Below, piece after piece: positions 4,914 to 5,683 of a stretch of 5,683 nucleotides of DNA. A model generated the notes under the pieces. It saw only the letters and a list, made by a program, of their open reading frames with translations, was not told the origin of the DNA and did no database searches. Both the position numbers and the translations under genes were made by a program. The DNA is from Bacteroidota bacterium (GTDB taxonomy: Bacteria > Bacteroidota > Bacteroidia > NS11-12g > UBA9320). Within the stretch, counting starts at the first letter, position 1. Every line of letters starts with the position of its first letter. Where the stretch lies: positions 1-5,683 of the forward strand of contig DNBZ01000080.1 in the NCBI GenBank assembly GCA_003484585.1, in the 5' to 3' direction.

Positions 4914-5683
4914 AGTAATACAGCTCTGTATAGTGCCTAATAAATTTGGTTCCCCATCGTATAGGGTAATCGTTGATGTTTTTTGTGTCACTCACCATGT
5001 TTGGTTGCACTGCTATTGCAGCCATATTGAGGCCAGCTCCACACAGTGCCACTGTAGTTCCTTGTATCCTCGGATTTATTTCCAAAAGTAAAGGTTTGCC
5101 CGATGCATCGTATTTTACTTGTATGCCAATAGGGCCCTCAAGGTCTAAAGAATTTAATATTGCTTCACAATATTTTATTATTTCTACATTCTGCTCTATT
5201 GTCCCAGCTACGCTGATGCCATTATTCATTGTTTTTCGAAGACGGGGTATTATAAATTTTATTACTCCTTCTACAATTAGACAATCAATAGTATACTCTG
5301 CACCGGGCATATACTCCGAAACTAGGAGAGGAGGGAAAGGGTCGGATTGTAAAATATCGTTTAACTTTTCGGGCTTTATGTATGTACTATTCGGTTTGTA
5401 GTTAAACAGCAAGTCGCTTTCTTCTACATCGTCGGTCACTATTCTAAATCCTCTACTACCATTAGCAACACAAGGCTTTATAATAAATGTTTCGTTGCTA
5501 GCTAAATAAGGATTTGCAGCGTTTTTGTATTCTTGATAAGTAGTTGCTATACTGAATTTGGGAGTGGGTATCTGATTGTTTTTTAGGTGATTATACAGTT
5601 CCCCTTTGTTGTTTGCTATAGCTAAACTCTGTTCGTTACTTACTATTATTCTAATATTATTTTTTGCAAAAAGTGCTTTGTTT
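4912..5683 (-). CDS. ATP-grasp domain protein, CarB-like ligase (5' end outside window)
   Basis: The frame is open from the right edge; 256 residues are visible and the N-terminal Rossmann part, about 80 residues, is missing. A GTG at 5437-5439 is not the start, because clear domain sequence precedes it. Seen in order: the preATP-grasp linker and lid start (NKGELYNHLKNNQIPTPKF, about 25-43), the ATP-binding strand FIIKP with Lys69 and the glycine loop ANGSRGF (73-79), the hinge VSEYMPGAEYTID, a conserved late Arg/Lys region, and the metal-binding strand LLLEINPRIQGTT with its Glu and Asn, followed by GTKFIRHYTELYY at the end. This is the ATP-grasp fold as in carbamoyl phosphate synthase: ATP activates a carboxylate as acyl phosphate, which is joined to an amine or similar nucleophile. 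The real substrate is unknown. Such stand-alone enzymes often sit in glycan or peptide pathways. It is upstream of ricT on the same strand, 117 bases away. All visible catalytic residues look intact. Confidence 0.88.
   Translation of the reverse strand, partial: NKALFAKNNIRIIVSNEQSLAIANNKGELYNHLKNNQIPTPKFSIATTYQEYKNAANPYLASNETFIIKPCVANGSRGFRIVTDDVEESDLLFNYKPNSTYIKPEKLNDILQSDPFPPLLVSEYMPGAEYTIDCLIVEGVIKFIIPRLRKTMNNGISVAGTIEQNVEIIKYCEAILNSLDLEGPIGIQVKYDASGKPLLLEINPRIQGTTVALCGAGLNMAAIAVQPNMVSDTKNINDYPIRWGTKFIRHYTELYY

Noticed and set aside
4973..5401. 142-residue plus-strand open frame
   Set aside because: It lies wholly antisense to the ATP-grasp domain, whose frame carries the conserved motifs. 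No homology pattern is seen.
5437..5439. GTG as a start of the ATP-grasp gene
   Set aside because: The same frame continues upstream to the window edge and contains the ATP-binding Lys and glycine loop, so the true start is beyond 5683.

Overview
The window looks like chromosomal DNA of a Bacteroidota member (Flavobacteriia, Saprospiria or Sphingobacteriia type). The grounds are: AT-rich sequence; a DUF3098 protein between ftsX and uppP; a PSP1/RicT protein with the Cys-rich N-terminus usual in this phylum; almost no Shine-Dalgarno sequences; and a box fitting the Bacteroidota promoter consensus (TTG, 19 bases, TAnnTTTG) in front of recR. No phage, insertion sequence, CRISPR array, tRNA or rRNA is visible.

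Layout. (1) Bases 1-1558, plus strand: a tightly packed envelope operon made of the C-terminal half of FtsX, a small DUF3098 membrane protein, and UppP, the undecaprenyl pyrophosphate phosphatase. The last two overlap in TAATG. (2) 1550-1933, minus: apaG, convergent with uppP and overlapping it by 9 bases. (3) 2025-2630, plus: recR, apparently transcribed alone from its own promoter with a leader of only a few bases. (4) 2627-5683, minus: three genes in transcription order, namely an ATP-grasp ligase cut by the window edge, a 117-base intergenic region with two abutting inverted repeats, ricT (PSP1 domain, with a long basic disordered tail), and a class I SAM-dependent methyltransferase 14 bases behind it. 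The methyltransferase and recR share the four bases TTAA as their opposed stop codons.

How the genes relate. FtsX and UppP both serve cell-wall growth and division: FtsEX signals to peptidoglycan hydrolases across the inner membrane, and UppP recycles the lipid carrier. RecR and ApaG are housekeeping genes with no evident link to their neighbours. The ATP-grasp protein and the methyltransferase resemble accessory enzymes often found in surface-glycan or small-molecule pathways, but their substrates cannot be read from the sequence, and ricT lies between them.

Most of the window is ordinary core genome. The parts worth a second look are the ricT leader with its tandem inverted repeats, the unusual RicT tail, a lysine at a normally acidic Toprim position in RecR, and the terminator-free convergent overlaps. 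I do not see convincing evidence of a previously undescribed system.
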